A program made the translations under genes and the position numbers. This document shows positions 43,376 to 51,453 of a stretch of 64,000 nt of DNA, in pieces. The first letter of the stretch is position 1; each line of letters begins with the position of its first letter. This DNA comes from Stenotrophomonas sp. ZAC14D1_NAIMI4_1 (GTDB lineage Bacteria; Pseudomonadota; Gammaproteobacteria; Xanthomonadales; Xanthomonadaceae): the NCBI RefSeq assembly GCF_003086775.1, contig NZ_CP026001.1, forward strand, positions 832,407-896,406. Reading direction: 5' to 3'. The notes under the pieces are model-generated. The model saw nothing but the letters and a program-made list of their open reading frames with translations. It had not been told where the DNA came from and did no database searches.

Positions 43376-44536
43376 ATGAATTCCAGAGCCGCCCTGCTTG
43401 CGCTGGCCGTCGGTGCCTTCGGCATCGGCACCACCGAGTTCACCCCGATGGGCCTGCTGCCCGTCATCGCCAGTGGCGTGGGTGTCAGCATCCCCACCGC
43501 CGGCATGCTGATCACCGCGTACGCTGTGGGCGTGATGGTCGGCGCGCCGATCATGACCCTGCTGATGGGCCGCTTCTCAAGGCGCACCGCGCTGATGCTG
43601 CTGATGTCGATCTTCATCGTCGGCAACCTGCTGTCCGCGCTGGCGCCCAATTACGGCCTGCTGTTGCTGTCGCGCCTGGTCACCAGCCTCAACCACGGTG
43701 CCTTCTTCGGCATCGGTGCGGTAGTGGCGGCCAGCCTGGTGCCGAAGGAAAAGCAGGCGGCTGCGGTGGCGACCATGTTCATGGGCCTGACCATCGCCAA
43801 CATCGGCGGCGTGCCGCTGGCCACCTGGGTCGGCCAGCAGCTGGGCTGGCGCCTGGCGTTTGCCGGCACCGCGGTGCTGGGCGTGGTGGCGATCACCGCG
43901 CTTGCGCTGGCCCTGCCGGCCTCGGCGCCGGGCGCGCGGCCGGACGTGCGCCGCGAGCTGAAGGCGATCCTGCAGCCGCAGGTGCTGCTGGCGATGGCGA
44001 CCACGGTGCTGGGCGCCGGTGCCATGTTCACGCTCTACACCTACGTGGCGCCGGTGCTGACCGAGCTGACGGGTGCATCGAATGCGTTCATCGCAATGTC
44101 GCTGGCGCTGATCGGCATCGGCTTCACCGTCGGCAACGGCATCGGTGGGCGCTTGGCCGACTGGTCGTTGGACGGTGCCACGCGCATCCTGCTGGCGGCG
44201 CTGGCCGTGCTGATGTTCGTGCTGCCGCTGGCCTTCATGCATCACGCCACTGCGGCACTGGGTGTACTGCTGTTCGGTGCGGCGACCTTCGCCATCGTGC
44301 CGCCGCTGCAGATCCGGGTGATGCAGGCCGCCAGCGAGGCGCCGGGCCTGGCGTCGTCGATCAACGTGGGTGCGTTCAACCTGGGCAATGCGGTGGGTGC
44401 CGCGCTGGGTGGTGCGGTGATCAGCGCGGGGCTGGGCTATGCGGCGATTCCGGTGGCCGGTGGTCTGCTGGCGACGGCGGGGTTGCTGCTGGCGTGGCTG
44501 GGGCGGACGCGCGCGCCGGTGGCTGAGGCCTGCTGA
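43376..44536 (+). CDS. MFS transporter, DHA1/AraJ-type
   Basis: 386 residues, twelve helices. The family marks are GIGTTEFTPMGLLPVIA in the first helix, motif A-like MGRFSRRTALM between helices 2 and 3, SRLVTSLNHGAFFGIG, and GNGIGGRLADWSLDGATR in the second half. These fit the arabinose/chloramphenicol efflux-like DHA1 group (AraJ, YdhP), proton-driven exporters of small molecules. The substrate is not predictable. It is monocistronic, followed by a long intergenic region with two large palindromic elements. Confidence 0.92.
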   Translation: MNSRAALLALAVGAFGIGTTEFTPMGLLPVIASGVGVSIPTAGMLITAYAVGVMVGAPIMTLLMGRFSRRTALMLLMSIFIVGNLLSALAPNYGLLLLSRLVTSLNHGAFFGIGAVVAASLVPKEKQAAAVATMFMGLTIANIGGVPLATWVGQQLGWRLAFAGTAVLGVVAITALALALPASAPGARPDVRRELKAILQPQVLLAMATTVLGAGAMFTLYTYVAPVLTELTGASNAFIAMSLALIGIGFTVGNGIGGRLADWSLDGATRILLAALAVLMFVLPLAFMHHATAALGVLLFGAATFAIVPPLQIRVMQAASEAPGLASSINVGAFNLGNAVGAALGGAVISAGLGYAAIPVAGGLLATAGLLLAWLGRTRAPVAEAC

Positions 44537-44622
44537 GGGGTGTGGGGTTCCGGCAGGGCTTGCAGCCCTGCACCCGCAGAATCAACGTCAACGTCAAAAG
44601 CGGTGCTGGTTTTCTGCTGGTT

Positions 44623-44728
44623 GGGCGGGGCGGTGTGGGCTTGCAGGACACGCCGTAAACCCGTCCATGGGGGCTCGTAGGCGCCATCCATGGCGCCTGC
44701 GGTCCTGCAAGCCCACACCGCCCCACCC
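44623..44728 (+). repeat. large hairpin element, copy 1
   Basis: Perfect 22-base arms at 44627-44648 and 44703-44724 enclose a core. The core has an unpaired 5' part containing CCGTCCATGGGGGCTCG and then an inner hairpin, GGCGCCA-TCCA-TGGCGCC (44680-44697), extended by further pairs including one T-G wobble. The core recurs in reverse orientation at 44878-44925 with six transitions. It lies in the 555-base gap between the MFS gene and lemA. It looks like a structured RNA or MITE-like element. No coding potential is evident. Confidence 0.88.
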
Positions 44729-44756
44729 CCGACAGGTCCACTCGGCTGTTGGTGGG

Positions 44757-44775
44757 TGCCGACCGTTGGTCGGCA
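44757..44775. repeat. TGCCGACC palindrome between the two elements
   Basis: Stem TGCCGACC / GGTCGGCA with loop GTT, followed by about 50 bases rich in GCTTTT runs. It sits in the spacer between the two large hairpin elements and may belong to the same composite unit. The rest of 44537-45091 outside these elements shows nothing recognisable. Confidence 0.75.
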
Positions 44776-44847
44776 CGAATGCCTGGAGCATGGGCTTTTG
44801 CTTTTTGCTCTTTTTGATCTTTCCCGCGGTGCCAGGAAACCGTCCAT

Positions 44848-44951
44848 GGTCGGGAGGGTGGGTTGGCTGGGGGCGCGAGCGCCATGGATGGCGCTCACGA
44901 GCCTCCATGGACGGATTCACGGCGTCCCCCAGCCAACCCACCCTCCCGACC
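44848..44951 (-). repeat. large hairpin element, copy 2 (inverted)
   Basis: Perfect 26-base arms at 44848-44873 and 44926-44951, unrelated to the arms of copy 1. The core on the minus strand matches copy 1 (CCGTCCATGGAGGCTCG then inner hairpin AGCGCCA-TCCA-TGGCGCT). Two stem pairs have changed on both sides (G-C to A-T and A-T to G-C), and the T-G wobble is kept. It lies 140 bases before lemA. Confidence 0.88.
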
Positions 44952-45091
44952 AAACCCGCATAACCAGCACACCCACACCCACACCCACCGCGGAGGGGGC
45001 CCAGCCCGTTGGCCGACCAACCCCGACCTCCACGCTGGCGTTAACGCGAACCATGGCATGCTCGGCAGCCAGTCCACCCGGAACTCCCGCC

Positions 45092-45709
45092 ATGCGCCTG
45101 TTCACCCGCGTCCTGCCCCTGTTGCTGCTGGCCTCACTGCTCTCCGGCTGCGGCTACAACGCCATCCAGCAGAAGGATGAAGCGGTCAAGGCCAGCTGGT
45201 CCGAAGTGCTCAACCAGTACAAGCGCCGCGCCGACCTGGTGCCCAACCTGGTGCAGACCGTCAAAGGTTTCGCCAGCCAGGAAGAGCGCGTGCTGACTGA
45301 AGTCACCAACGCCCGCTCGCGCGTCGGCCAGATCAACGTCAACGCCGATGACGAAGCCTCGCTCAAGCAGTTCCAGCAGGCACAGGGCGAACTGGGCAGC
45401 GCGCTGTCGCGCCTGCTGGTGGTCACCGAGAACTACCCGGTGCTGAAGTCCGATGCCAACTTCCGCGACCTGCAGGCCCAGCTGGAAGGCACTGAAAACC
45501 GCATCACCGTCGCCCGCGGTCGTTACATCCAGCAGGTGCAGGACTACAACACCTACATCCGCTCGTTCCCGCAGCTGGTCACCGCGAAGATCTTCGGCTA
45601 CCAGCCCAAGCCCAACTTCAGCGTCGACAACGAAGCGCAGATCTCCAACGCGCCGGCGGTCGATTTCGGCAACGCGCCGCAGCAGCCGGCACCGCAGCCG
45701 GCGCACTGA
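45092..45709 (+). CDS. LemA-family lipoprotein
   Basis: 205 residues from the ATG at 45092. The lipoprotein signal is LLLLASLLSGCGYN, with the lipobox Cys at about residue 20. LemA domain marks are NAIQQKDEAVKASWSEVLNQ, RRADLVPNLVQTVKGFA, then helices with NPVVTENYPVLKSD-type VTENYPVLKSDANFRDLQ and EGTENRITVARGRY. The C-terminal tail is Pro/Gln-rich. LemA proteins are helical membrane-anchored proteins of unclear function, very often encoded with TPM-domain proteins as here (next start 3 bases after the stop). The longer upstream frame runs through the hairpin element and is rejected. Confidence 0.92.
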   Translation: MRLFTRVLPLLLLASLLSGCGYNAIQQKDEAVKASWSEVLNQYKRRADLVPNLVQTVKGFASQEERVLTEVTNARSRVGQINVNADDEASLKQFQQAQGELGSALSRLLVVTENYPVLKSDANFRDLQAQLEGTENRITVARGRYIQQVQDYNTYIRSFPQLVTAKIFGYQPKPNFSVDNEAQISNAPAVDFGNAPQQPAPQPAH

Positions 45710-45712
45710 GTC

Positions 45713-46597
45713 ATGCGCCTGGCCACCGTGCTGCTGGCGCTCCTGCTGTGGCTGCCGCTGGCGTCGCAGGCGCAGCAGCTGGCGCCGATTCCCGCGCTCG
45801 ATTCGCCGGTGGTCGACACCACCGGCACCCTCGATGCCACGCAGAAGCAGGCGCTGGTACAGCAGGCGCTGGCGCTGCAGCAGCGCAAAGGCAGCCAGCT
45901 GCAGGTGCTGGTGGTGCCCAGCACGCAGCCGGAGGACATCGCCCAGTACACCACCCGCGTCTTCGACCAGTGGCAGATCGGCCGCAAGGGCGTGGATGAC
46001 GGCGTGCTGCTGGTGGTGGCCAAGGACGATCGCCGCGTTCGCATCGAACCGGGCTACGGCCTGGAAGGCGCCATTCCCGATGCCATCGCCAACCGGGTCA
46101 TCCAGGAATACCTGGTGCCGCGCTTCCGCAGCGGCGATTACGCTGGCGGCATCACCGACGCCACGGCCGTGCTGGTCAAGCTGGTCGACGGCGAGCCGCT
46201 GCCGGCGCCGGTCAGTGGCCATCGTGGCCGCGAGCCGGGTGGTGGCGACACCTGGATCCTGGCGCTGTTCATCGGCGTGTTCGCCGGCAGCATCCTGCGC
46301 GGGGTGTTCTCACGGGTGCCACGCCCGCTGCGCGGCCTGCTGGGCGGCGGTGGCGCGGCGCTGGCCGCTTTCATCTTCACCTCCACCGTGCTGGCCAGCG
46401 GCCTGGCCGGCATTGTCGGTCTGGTGGTGGCGATGCTGTCCGGCCATCCCGGGCGTTTTGCCGGGGGTGGCGGCTGGGGCGGCGGCAGCTGGGGTGGGGG
46501 CGGTGGCTTTGGCGGTGGTGGCGGTTTTGGTGGCGGCGGCGGCTGGGGCGGCGGTGGTGGCCGCTCCGGTGGCGGTGGCGCCTCGGGGGGCTGGTGA
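45713..46597 (+). CDS. TPM-domain membrane protein with Gly-rich tail (YgcG-like)
   Basis: 294 residues. The signal peptide (ATVLLALLLWLPLASQAQ) is followed by the TPM domain (about 30-150) with VVDTTGTLDATQKQALVQ, QLQVLVVPSTQPEDI, GRKGVDDGVLLVVAKDDR and RVRIEPGYGLEGAIPDA. Two membrane helices then lead to a C-terminus of about 50 residues made almost only of Gly with Trp, Phe and Ser. Such tails are standard for the YgcG family. It follows lemA by 3 bases and overlaps the next gene by one base, so the three form one unit. Confidence 0.92.
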   Translation: MRLATVLLALLLWLPLASQAQQLAPIPALDSPVVDTTGTLDATQKQALVQQALALQQRKGSQLQVLVVPSTQPEDIAQYTTRVFDQWQIGRKGVDDGVLLVVAKDDRRVRIEPGYGLEGAIPDAIANRVIQEYLVPRFRSGDYAGGITDATAVLVKLVDGEPLPAPVSGHRGREPGGGDTWILALFIGVFAGSILRGVFSRVPRPLRGLLGGGGAALAAFIFTSTVLASGLAGIVGLVVAMLSGHPGRFAGGGGWGGGSWGGGGGFGGGGGFGGGGGWGGGGGRSGGGGASGGW

Positions 46598-47091
46598 TGA
46601 TCCGGCGCCTGTGCCGCCATCTCCTGGCACCCTCGGTGCGGCGGGCTTTCCCGCCGGACACCCTGCGGGCCATCACCGAGGCCATTGCCGCCGGCGAGGC
46701 ACGCCATGGCGGCCAGGTGATGTTCGCGGTGGAGGCGGACCTGCCGCTGCACGCGCTGTGGCGGGGCGTGACCCCGCGGCAGGCGGCCGAGCAGGCCTTC
46801 GCCCAGCTGCGCACCTGGGACACCCACCACAACAACGGCGTGCTGATTTACCTGCTGCTGGCCGACCACGCCATCGAGATCGTGGCCGACCGCGGCCTGC
46901 ACGGCCGGGTCAGCCCAGCGCAGTGGCAGCGGATCTGCACCCATCTGCGCGAGGGCCTGCGCGGGGCCAACCCGGTCGAGGCGCTGCGCAGCGCCATCGA
47001 CGAGGTCTCCGCGCTGGTGGAAGGGCACTTTCCGGCCGCCACGCGGTCCGATGATGACGGCCTGCCCGACACCCCGCAGATCCTGGGTTGA
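46597..47091 (+). CDS. cytosolic TPM-domain protein
   Basis: 164 residues from the ATG at 46597, sharing one base with the previous stop (TGATG). It has no signal peptide. It is a second, shorter TPM-like domain with FPPDTLRAITEAIAAGEARH, GQVMFAVEADLPLHAL, WDTHHNNGVLIYLLLADHAIEIVADRG and a C-terminal acidic tail. Members are found with LemA and YgcG. The family is linked to photosystem repair in plants (TLP18.3) and to membrane protein quality in bacteria, without settled function. It precedes lgt by 36 bases. Confidence 0.85.
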   Translation: MIRRLCRHLLAPSVRRAFPPDTLRAITEAIAAGEARHGGQVMFAVEADLPLHALWRGVTPRQAAEQAFAQLRTWDTHHNNGVLIYLLLADHAIEIVADRGLHGRVSPAQWQRICTHLREGLRGANPVEALRSAIDEVSALVEGHFPAATRSDDDGLPDTPQILG

Positions 47092-47127
47092 GCCGTAAAA
47101 TACCCGTACTCCCGCAAGGCAGCTTCC

Positions 47128-48015
47128 ATGATCTATTTCCACGACATCGACCCCATCGCCCTTTCGCTGGGGCCGATCAAGGTGCACTGGTACGGCATCA
47201 TGTACCTGCTGGGCTTCACTGCAGCCTGGCTGCTGGGCCGCAAGCGCATCGCCGAAGGCCGCCTGCCGGGCGTCGATGCCAACGGGTTCTCCGACCTGCT
47301 GTTCTACGCGATGCTCGGCGTGGTCCTGGGCGGGCGCATCGGCTACATGCTGTTCTATGCGCTGGGCGATTTCCTGCACAACCCGCTGCTGCTGTTCAAG
47401 GTGTGGGATGGCGGCATGAGCTTCCACGGTGGCCTGCTGGGCGTCATCGCGGCCTGCTGGTGGTGGTCGCGCAAGCACGCGCTGCACTTCTTCGACACCA
47501 TGGATTTCATGGCCCCGCTGGTGCCGCTGGGTCTGGGCTTCGGCCGCATCGGCAACTTCATCGGCGCCGAGCTGTGGGGCAAGTACACCGATGGCAGCTG
47601 GGGCGTGGTCTTCCCGTCCGGCCTGCCGGCACCGCTGAACCAGCTCGACACCGCCACCCTGCAGGCGCAGTTCGCCAGCGGCGCGCTGAACCCGTACGCC
47701 CGCCATCCCTCGCAGCTGTATGAAGCGGCACTGGAAGGCCTGGTGATGTTCGTGGTGCTGTGGGTGGTATCGGCCAAGCCGCGCCACCGCTACCTGATCG
47801 GTGGCCTGTTCGCGCTGCTGTACGGCATCTTCCGCTTCGCGGTGGAGTTCGTGCGCATGCCGGACAACGGCATCTACATGGCCTTCGGCTGGCTGACCAA
47901 GGGCCAGATCCTGTGCGTGCCGCTCATCGCCTTCGGCCTGGTGCTGCTGGCGTTGTCGCGCCGCGCGCCGGTGCTGCAGCCGCAGCCGCTGGTGGCCGCG
48001 GAGGGCAAGGCATGA
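47128..48015 (+). CDS. lgt: prolipoprotein diacylglyceryl transferase
   Basis: 295 residues, seven helices, inner membrane. It transfers diacylglycerol from phosphatidylglycerol to the lipobox Cys of prolipoproteins, the first step of lipoprotein maturation. Key blocks are [35 protein letters not shown] with the essential His, the Lgt signature [13 protein letters not shown], and [14 protein letters not shown]. The stop overlaps the thyA start (ATGA), a widely conserved lgt-thyA pairing. LemA, encoded nearby, is a likely substrate. Confidence 0.97.
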   Translation: MIYFHDIDPIALSLGPIKVHWYGIMYLLGFTAAWLLGRKRIAEGRLPGVDANGFSDLLFYAMLGVVLGGRIGYMLFYALGDFLHNPLLLFKVWDGGMSFHGGLLGVIAACWWWSRKHALHFFDTMDFMAPLVPLGLGFGRIGNFIGAELWGKYTDGSWGVVFPSGLPAPLNQLDTATLQAQFASGALNPYARHPSQLYEAALEGLVMFVVLWVVSAKPRHRYLIGGLFALLYGIFRFAVEFVRMPDNGIYMAFGWLTKGQILCVPLIAFGLVLLALSRRAPVLQPQPLVAAEGKA

Positions 48016-48806
48016 AGCCCTACCTGGACCTGCTCTCGCATGTGCTTGAGCACGGTGCGGAGAAGAGTGACCGCACCGGTACCGGTACCCGCAGCGTGTT
48101 CGGCTGGCAGATGCGCTTCGACCTCAACGAAGGCTTCCCGCTGGTCACCACCAAGAAGCTGCACCTGCGCTCGATCATCCACGAGCTGCTGTGGTTCCTG
48201 AAGGGCGATACCAACATCGGCTACCTGAAGGACAACCAGGTGCGCATCTGGGACGAGTGGGCCGACGAGAACGGCGACCTCGGACCGGTCTACGGCAAGC
48301 AGTGGCGCAGCTGGGCCACCGCCGATGGCCGCGAGATCGACCAGATGCAGTGGCTGGTGGACGAGATCAAGCGCAACCCCGATTCGCGCCGGCTGGTGGT
48401 CAGCGCCTGGAACGTGGGCGAGCTTTCGCAGATGGCGCTGATGCCGTGCCACAACCTGTTCCAGTTCTACGTGGTGGACGGCAAGCTCAGCTGCCAGCTG
48501 TACCAGCGCAGCGGTGACATCTTCCTGGGCGTGCCGTTCAACATCGCCAGCTACGCGCTGCTGACCCACATGGTGGCGCAGGCCACCGGCCTGGGCGTGG
48601 GCGACTTCGTGCACACCCTGGGCGATGCGCACCTGTATTCGAACCACTACGAGCAGGCGCGCGAGCAGTTGTCGCGTGAACCGCGCGCGCTGCCCAAGCT
48701 GTGGCTGAACCCGGAGGTGACCGATCTGTTCGGCTTCCAGTTTGACGACATCCGCATCGACGGCTACGACCCGCACCCGGCCATCAAGGCCCCGGTGGCG
48801 GTGTGA
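48012..48806 (+). CDS. thyA: thymidylate synthase
   Basis: 264 residues from the ATG at 48012, the size of E. coli ThyA. It converts dUMP to dTMP with methylene-tetrahydrofolate, giving dihydrofolate that the adjacent folA product re-reduces. Motifs are [30 protein letters not shown], the catalytic Cys in [30 protein letters not shown] and the C-terminal KAPVAV. Overlaps with lgt ahead and with a possible GTG start of folA behind indicate one operon. Confidence 0.98.
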   Translation: MKPYLDLLSHVLEHGAEKSDRTGTGTRSVFGWQMRFDLNEGFPLVTTKKLHLRSIIHELLWFLKGDTNIGYLKDNQVRIWDEWADENGDLGPVYGKQWRSWATADGREIDQMQWLVDEIKRNPDSRRLVVSAWNVGELSQMALMPCHNLFQFYVVDGKLSCQLYQRSGDIFLGVPFNIASYALLTHMVAQATGLGVGDFVHTLGDAHLYSNHYEQAREQLSREPRALPKLWLNPEVTDLFGFQFDDIRIDGYDPHPAIKAPVAV

Positions 48807-48811
48807 GTGCG

Positions 48812-49303
48812 ATGAAGCTCTCGATGATCGTGGCACTGGACCGCAATCGTGGCATCGGCCAGGGCAACGCCATGCCCTGGCACCTGCCGGACGACTTCAA
48901 GCACTTCAAGGCGCTCACCCTGGGCAAACCGATCCTGATGGGACGCCGGACCGCCGAGTCGATCGGCCGCGTGCTGCCGGGGCGGACCAACCTGGTGCTG
49001 ACCCGCAGCGGCCAGGTGCCGTTCGAGGGCATGCGCGCGGTGGCCTCGCTGGATGAAGCAAGGGCCATCGCGGCGGCCGAGGGTGCCAGCGAGCTGTGCA
49101 TCATCGGCGGCGGCGAGATTTTCCGCCAGCTGCTGGACCAGGCCAGCGATCTGTACCTCACCTGGGTGGATGCCGAGGTGCCGGCCGACACCCATTTCCC
49201 CGAGGTGGATCCGGGCGTCTGGCGGGAAACCAGCAGTGAGCCGCATCCGGCCGATGCGCGCCACGCCTACGCGTTCCGCTTCGCGCACTACGTGCGTATG
49301 TAG
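48812..49303 (+). CDS. folA: dihydrofolate reductase
   Basis: 163 residues from the ATG at 48812 (MKLSMIVALDRNRGIG). A GTG at 48803 overlapping the thyA stop would add three residues. It reduces dihydrofolate with NADPH and is the target of trimethoprim. Visible are the Met20-loop sequence GNAMPWHLPDDFKHFK with the catalytic Asp, LMGRRTAESIGRVLPGRTN and the IIGGGEIFRQ nucleotide loop. The TAG stop is part of a GTAGAGTCGAG repeat that begins at 49300. Confidence 0.96.
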   Translation: MKLSMIVALDRNRGIGQGNAMPWHLPDDFKHFKALTLGKPILMGRRTAESIGRVLPGRTNLVLTRSGQVPFEGMRAVASLDEARAIAAAEGASELCIIGGGEIFRQLLDQASDLYLTWVDAEVPADTHFPEVDPGVWRETSSEPHPADARHAYAFRFAHYVRM

Positions 49304-49357
49304 AGTCGAGCCCTGCTCGACTCATCAATGCCGCAGCCGAGCATGGGCTCGGCTCTA
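49300..49357. repeat. GTAGAGTCGAG repeat pair containing folA stop
   Basis: First hairpin GAGTCGAG / CTCGACTC (49303-49323), second GCCGAGC / GCTCGGC with CTCTAC at its end (49335-49357). The TAG at 49301-49303 is the folA stop codon. It lies between the convergent folA and DUF1287 genes. Confidence 0.85.
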
Positions 49358-49374
49358 CAGGAACCGCCTCGACG

Positions 49375-50031
49375 TTACGTCCCGGGCATCCGGTAGTGGC
49401 CGATGATGTCGTGCTGGAAGAGCAGGTCTTCCTCGCGGGTGCCGCGGGCGATGTTGTGCAGGATCAACGGGGTGCCGTCGGCCAGGCGGCGGTCGGACAC
49501 GATGCCGACGTGCAGCAGGCCATTGCCCGTGAGCTTCCAGGCCACGATGTCGCCAGCGTGGTAGTGGGTGGGCAGGGCGCTGATCGGCTGCTGCCAGCCC
49601 TGCCGCTCGAACCAGCGCATCAGGTTGGGCACGCGGCGGTGGTCGATGTTGCTGTCGGGCCGTGCCAGGCCCCAGATCGCCGGGTACGCGCTGAAGTCGC
49701 TGCGCATGTCTTCATGCACGCGCGCCTGCAGGTCCAGGCCTTGGCTGCGCAGGGCGCGCACCACTACATCGGTGCAGACGCCACGATCGGCCGGCACGTC
49801 ACCGCCGGGATAGGCCAGCACCTGGTAAGCGGGGTCATAGCGCGTAGTGACGCCAACCTGCGCGCGTGCAGCGGCGACGAGCGGCTGCGATGGTGCCTGC
49901 GGCGGTGGGGGAGCCAGGGCCGGGGCGTGGGCATCGGCGTGCGGCGGGGGCGGGGACGCGGGCTGGCAACCACTGGTACAGGCCAGTGCGAGCAGCAGCA
50001 CCGTCCATGGTGCGCATCGTCCTTGGCTCAT
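49375..50031 (-). CDS. DUF1287-family exported protein
   Basis: 218 residues. The N-terminal hydrophobic leader LLLALACTSGCQP resembles a weak lipoprotein signal (Cys22), followed by a Pro/Ala-rich linker to about residue 47. The DUF1287 domain has DRGVCTDVVVRALRSQGLDLQ, the ligand-like CTDVV and HVGIVSD. NlpC/P60-related folds share this Cys...His pattern, so a peptidoglycan-linked hydrolase is possible. The gene overlaps apaH by 4 bases and so forms the last member of the lptD-apaH operon. Confidence 0.82.
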   Translation of the reverse strand: MSQGRCAPWTVLLLALACTSGCQPASPPPPHADAHAPALAPPPPQAPSQPLVAAARAQVGVTTRYDPAYQVLAYPGGDVPADRGVCTDVVVRALRSQGLDLQARVHEDMRSDFSAYPAIWGLARPDSNIDHRRVPNLMRWFERQGWQQPISALPTHYHAGDIVAWKLTGNGLLHVGIVSDRRLADGTPLILHNIARGTREEDLLFQHDIIGHYRMPGT

Positions 50032-51041
50032 GCCGTTGGCGGGGCTCCGTTGCCAGGGCCGGCGCCGCCGCTGCCACCACCGTTACCGCCACCGCGACGG
50101 CGGCGACGACGGCCCCGGCTGGCGGGTGCTGCAGCCGGTTCTTTTTCCTTGCCCGGCGCAGCCGCGGCCGGCCGCTCATGCGCCGGTCGTGCCGGCGGGC
50201 GTGCATTGGCCACCGGTGCCGGCACATCACGGCCGGGCACCTGGACCACGCGCAGTTCATCGGTATCGAGCTGGATGGCGGTGAGCTTGCCGCCCCACAC
50301 CGCACCGGTGTCGATGGCGTGCACGCCCTGGGTGATGGTCAGGCCCAGCGCCGACCAGTGGCCACAGACCACCTTCAGGTCGCGCTCGACCCGGCCCGGC
50401 ACTTCGAACCAGGGGTACAGCCCCTGTTCCTGGGTGCCCGGCGTGCCCTTGTCCTCGATGCCGATGCGCCCGCGCGGGGTGCAGTAGCGCATGCGGGTGA
50501 GCACGTTGATGATCGCGCGCGAGCGGTCGTAGCCGGACAGGTTCGGTGCCCAGCTCGGCTTGTCGCCATACATGTTGCGGAACAGCTTGCGGTAGCCGGC
50601 GCCATGCAGCTGCACTTCCACCTCGGCGGCGTGCTTCTCTGCCATCTGCGTGGTCCACTTCGGCGCCAGGCCGGCATGCACCATCATCCAGCCCAGCTCG
50701 CGGTCCACGTGCACCAGCTTCTGCAGGCGCAGCCAGTCCAGCAGTTCGTCGCGGTCCTCGGCCTGCACGATGCGCAGCAGGTCCGGGTTGACCTTGCGCT
50801 GCTCTTCTTCGGTGCGTGCACCGACAGCCAGCAGCGAAAGATCATGGTTGCCCAGCACCACCACGCTGTGCTCGCGCAGCGAATGCACCAGGCGCAGGGT
50901 TTCCAGCGACTGCCCGCCGCGGTTCACCAGGTCGCCACAGAACCACAGGGTGTCCTGCGCCGGGTCGAAGCGGATCTTTTCCAGCAGTCGCTGGGTAACG
51001 TCGTAGCAGCCCTGCAGGTCGCCGATCGCCCATACACTCAT
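50028..51041 (-). CDS. apaH: Ap4A hydrolase / RNA decapping ApaH with Arg-Gly tail
   Basis: 337 residues. Residues 1 to about 272 are standard ApaH, a symmetrical diadenosine tetraphosphatase that also removes Np4 caps from RNA. Metal motifs are IGDLQGCYD, GDLVNRGGQS, VVLGNHDLSL, MVHAGLAP and CGHWSALG. The remaining 60 or so residues are disordered-looking, first Pro/Ala-rich and then SRGRRRRRRGGGNGGGSGG. E. coli ApaH has about 280 residues and lacks such a tail. A basic Arg-Gly tail suggests RNA or ribosome contact. It is downstream of apaG, the usual order. Confidence 0.95.
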   Translation of the reverse strand: MSVWAIGDLQGCYDVTQRLLEKIRFDPAQDTLWFCGDLVNRGGQSLETLRLVHSLREHSVVVLGNHDLSLLAVGARTEEEQRKVNPDLLRIVQAEDRDELLDWLRLQKLVHVDRELGWMMVHAGLAPKWTTQMAEKHAAEVEVQLHGAGYRKLFRNMYGDKPSWAPNLSGYDRSRAIINVLTRMRYCTPRGRIGIEDKGTPGTQEQGLYPWFEVPGRVERDLKVVCGHWSALGLTITQGVHAIDTGAVWGGKLTAIQLDTDELRVVQVPGRDVPAPVANARPPARPAHERPAAAAPGKEKEPAAAPASRGRRRRRRGGGNGGGSGGAGPGNGAPPTA

Positions 51042-51056
51042 CGTCCGGCCTCCGTG

Positions 51057-51440
51057 TCAGTGCAGGGTACGCGGCACGGCCAGCACGAAAGGTGCGACCG
51101 GCGCGGCGAATTCGGTGCCGTCATCGGCAACCATGTCGTAGTGACCCTGCATGGTCCCGTGGTCGGTCCCGAGCATGACACCGGAGGTGTAACGGAAGTC
51201 TTCACCCGGGCGCAGGCGCGGCTGTTCGCCGATCACCCCATCGCCATCGACATGCTCGACGCGACCGTTGGCATCGGTGATGCGCCAGTGGCGGGCGACC
51301 AGGCGTGCGGCAACGCGCCCCTGGTTGTGGATGCGGATCGTGTAGGCGAACGCATACCGGCCGTCCTCCGGCGCGGATTGATCGTCGAGGAAGCGTGGAG
51401 CAACCTCGACAGTAATGGCGTAAACGTCAGCGTCTTCCAT
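51057..51440 (-). CDS. apaG: ApaG (CorD-like) protein
   Basis: 127 residues from the ATG at 51440 ([15 protein letters not shown]), the usual length. It is a single fibronectin-like beta sandwich with [63 protein letters not shown]. The role is not settled, and ApaG accompanies ApaH and RsmA in many proteobacteria. It lies 13 bases after rsmA and 15 before apaH in the operon. The earlier in-frame Met residues fall inside rsmA and are rejected. Confidence 0.95.
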   Translation of the reverse strand: MEDADVYAITVEVAPRFLDDQSAPEDGRYAFAYTIRIHNQGRVAARLVARHWRITDANGRVEHVDGDGVIGEQPRLRPGEDFRYTSGVMLGTDHGTMQGHYDMVADDGTEFAAPVAPFVLAVPRTLH

Positions 51441-51453
51441 ACCGGCAGTGTAA

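Noticed and set aside
41806..43650. Long N-terminal extension of the SGNH hydrolase
   Set aside because: The extension is antisense to dgkA and terC. The signal peptide begins at the Met encoded at 41805.
44690..45091. Extended N-terminus of LemA
   Set aside because: It would be encoded by the hairpin element. The lipoprotein signal at 45092 is the natural start.
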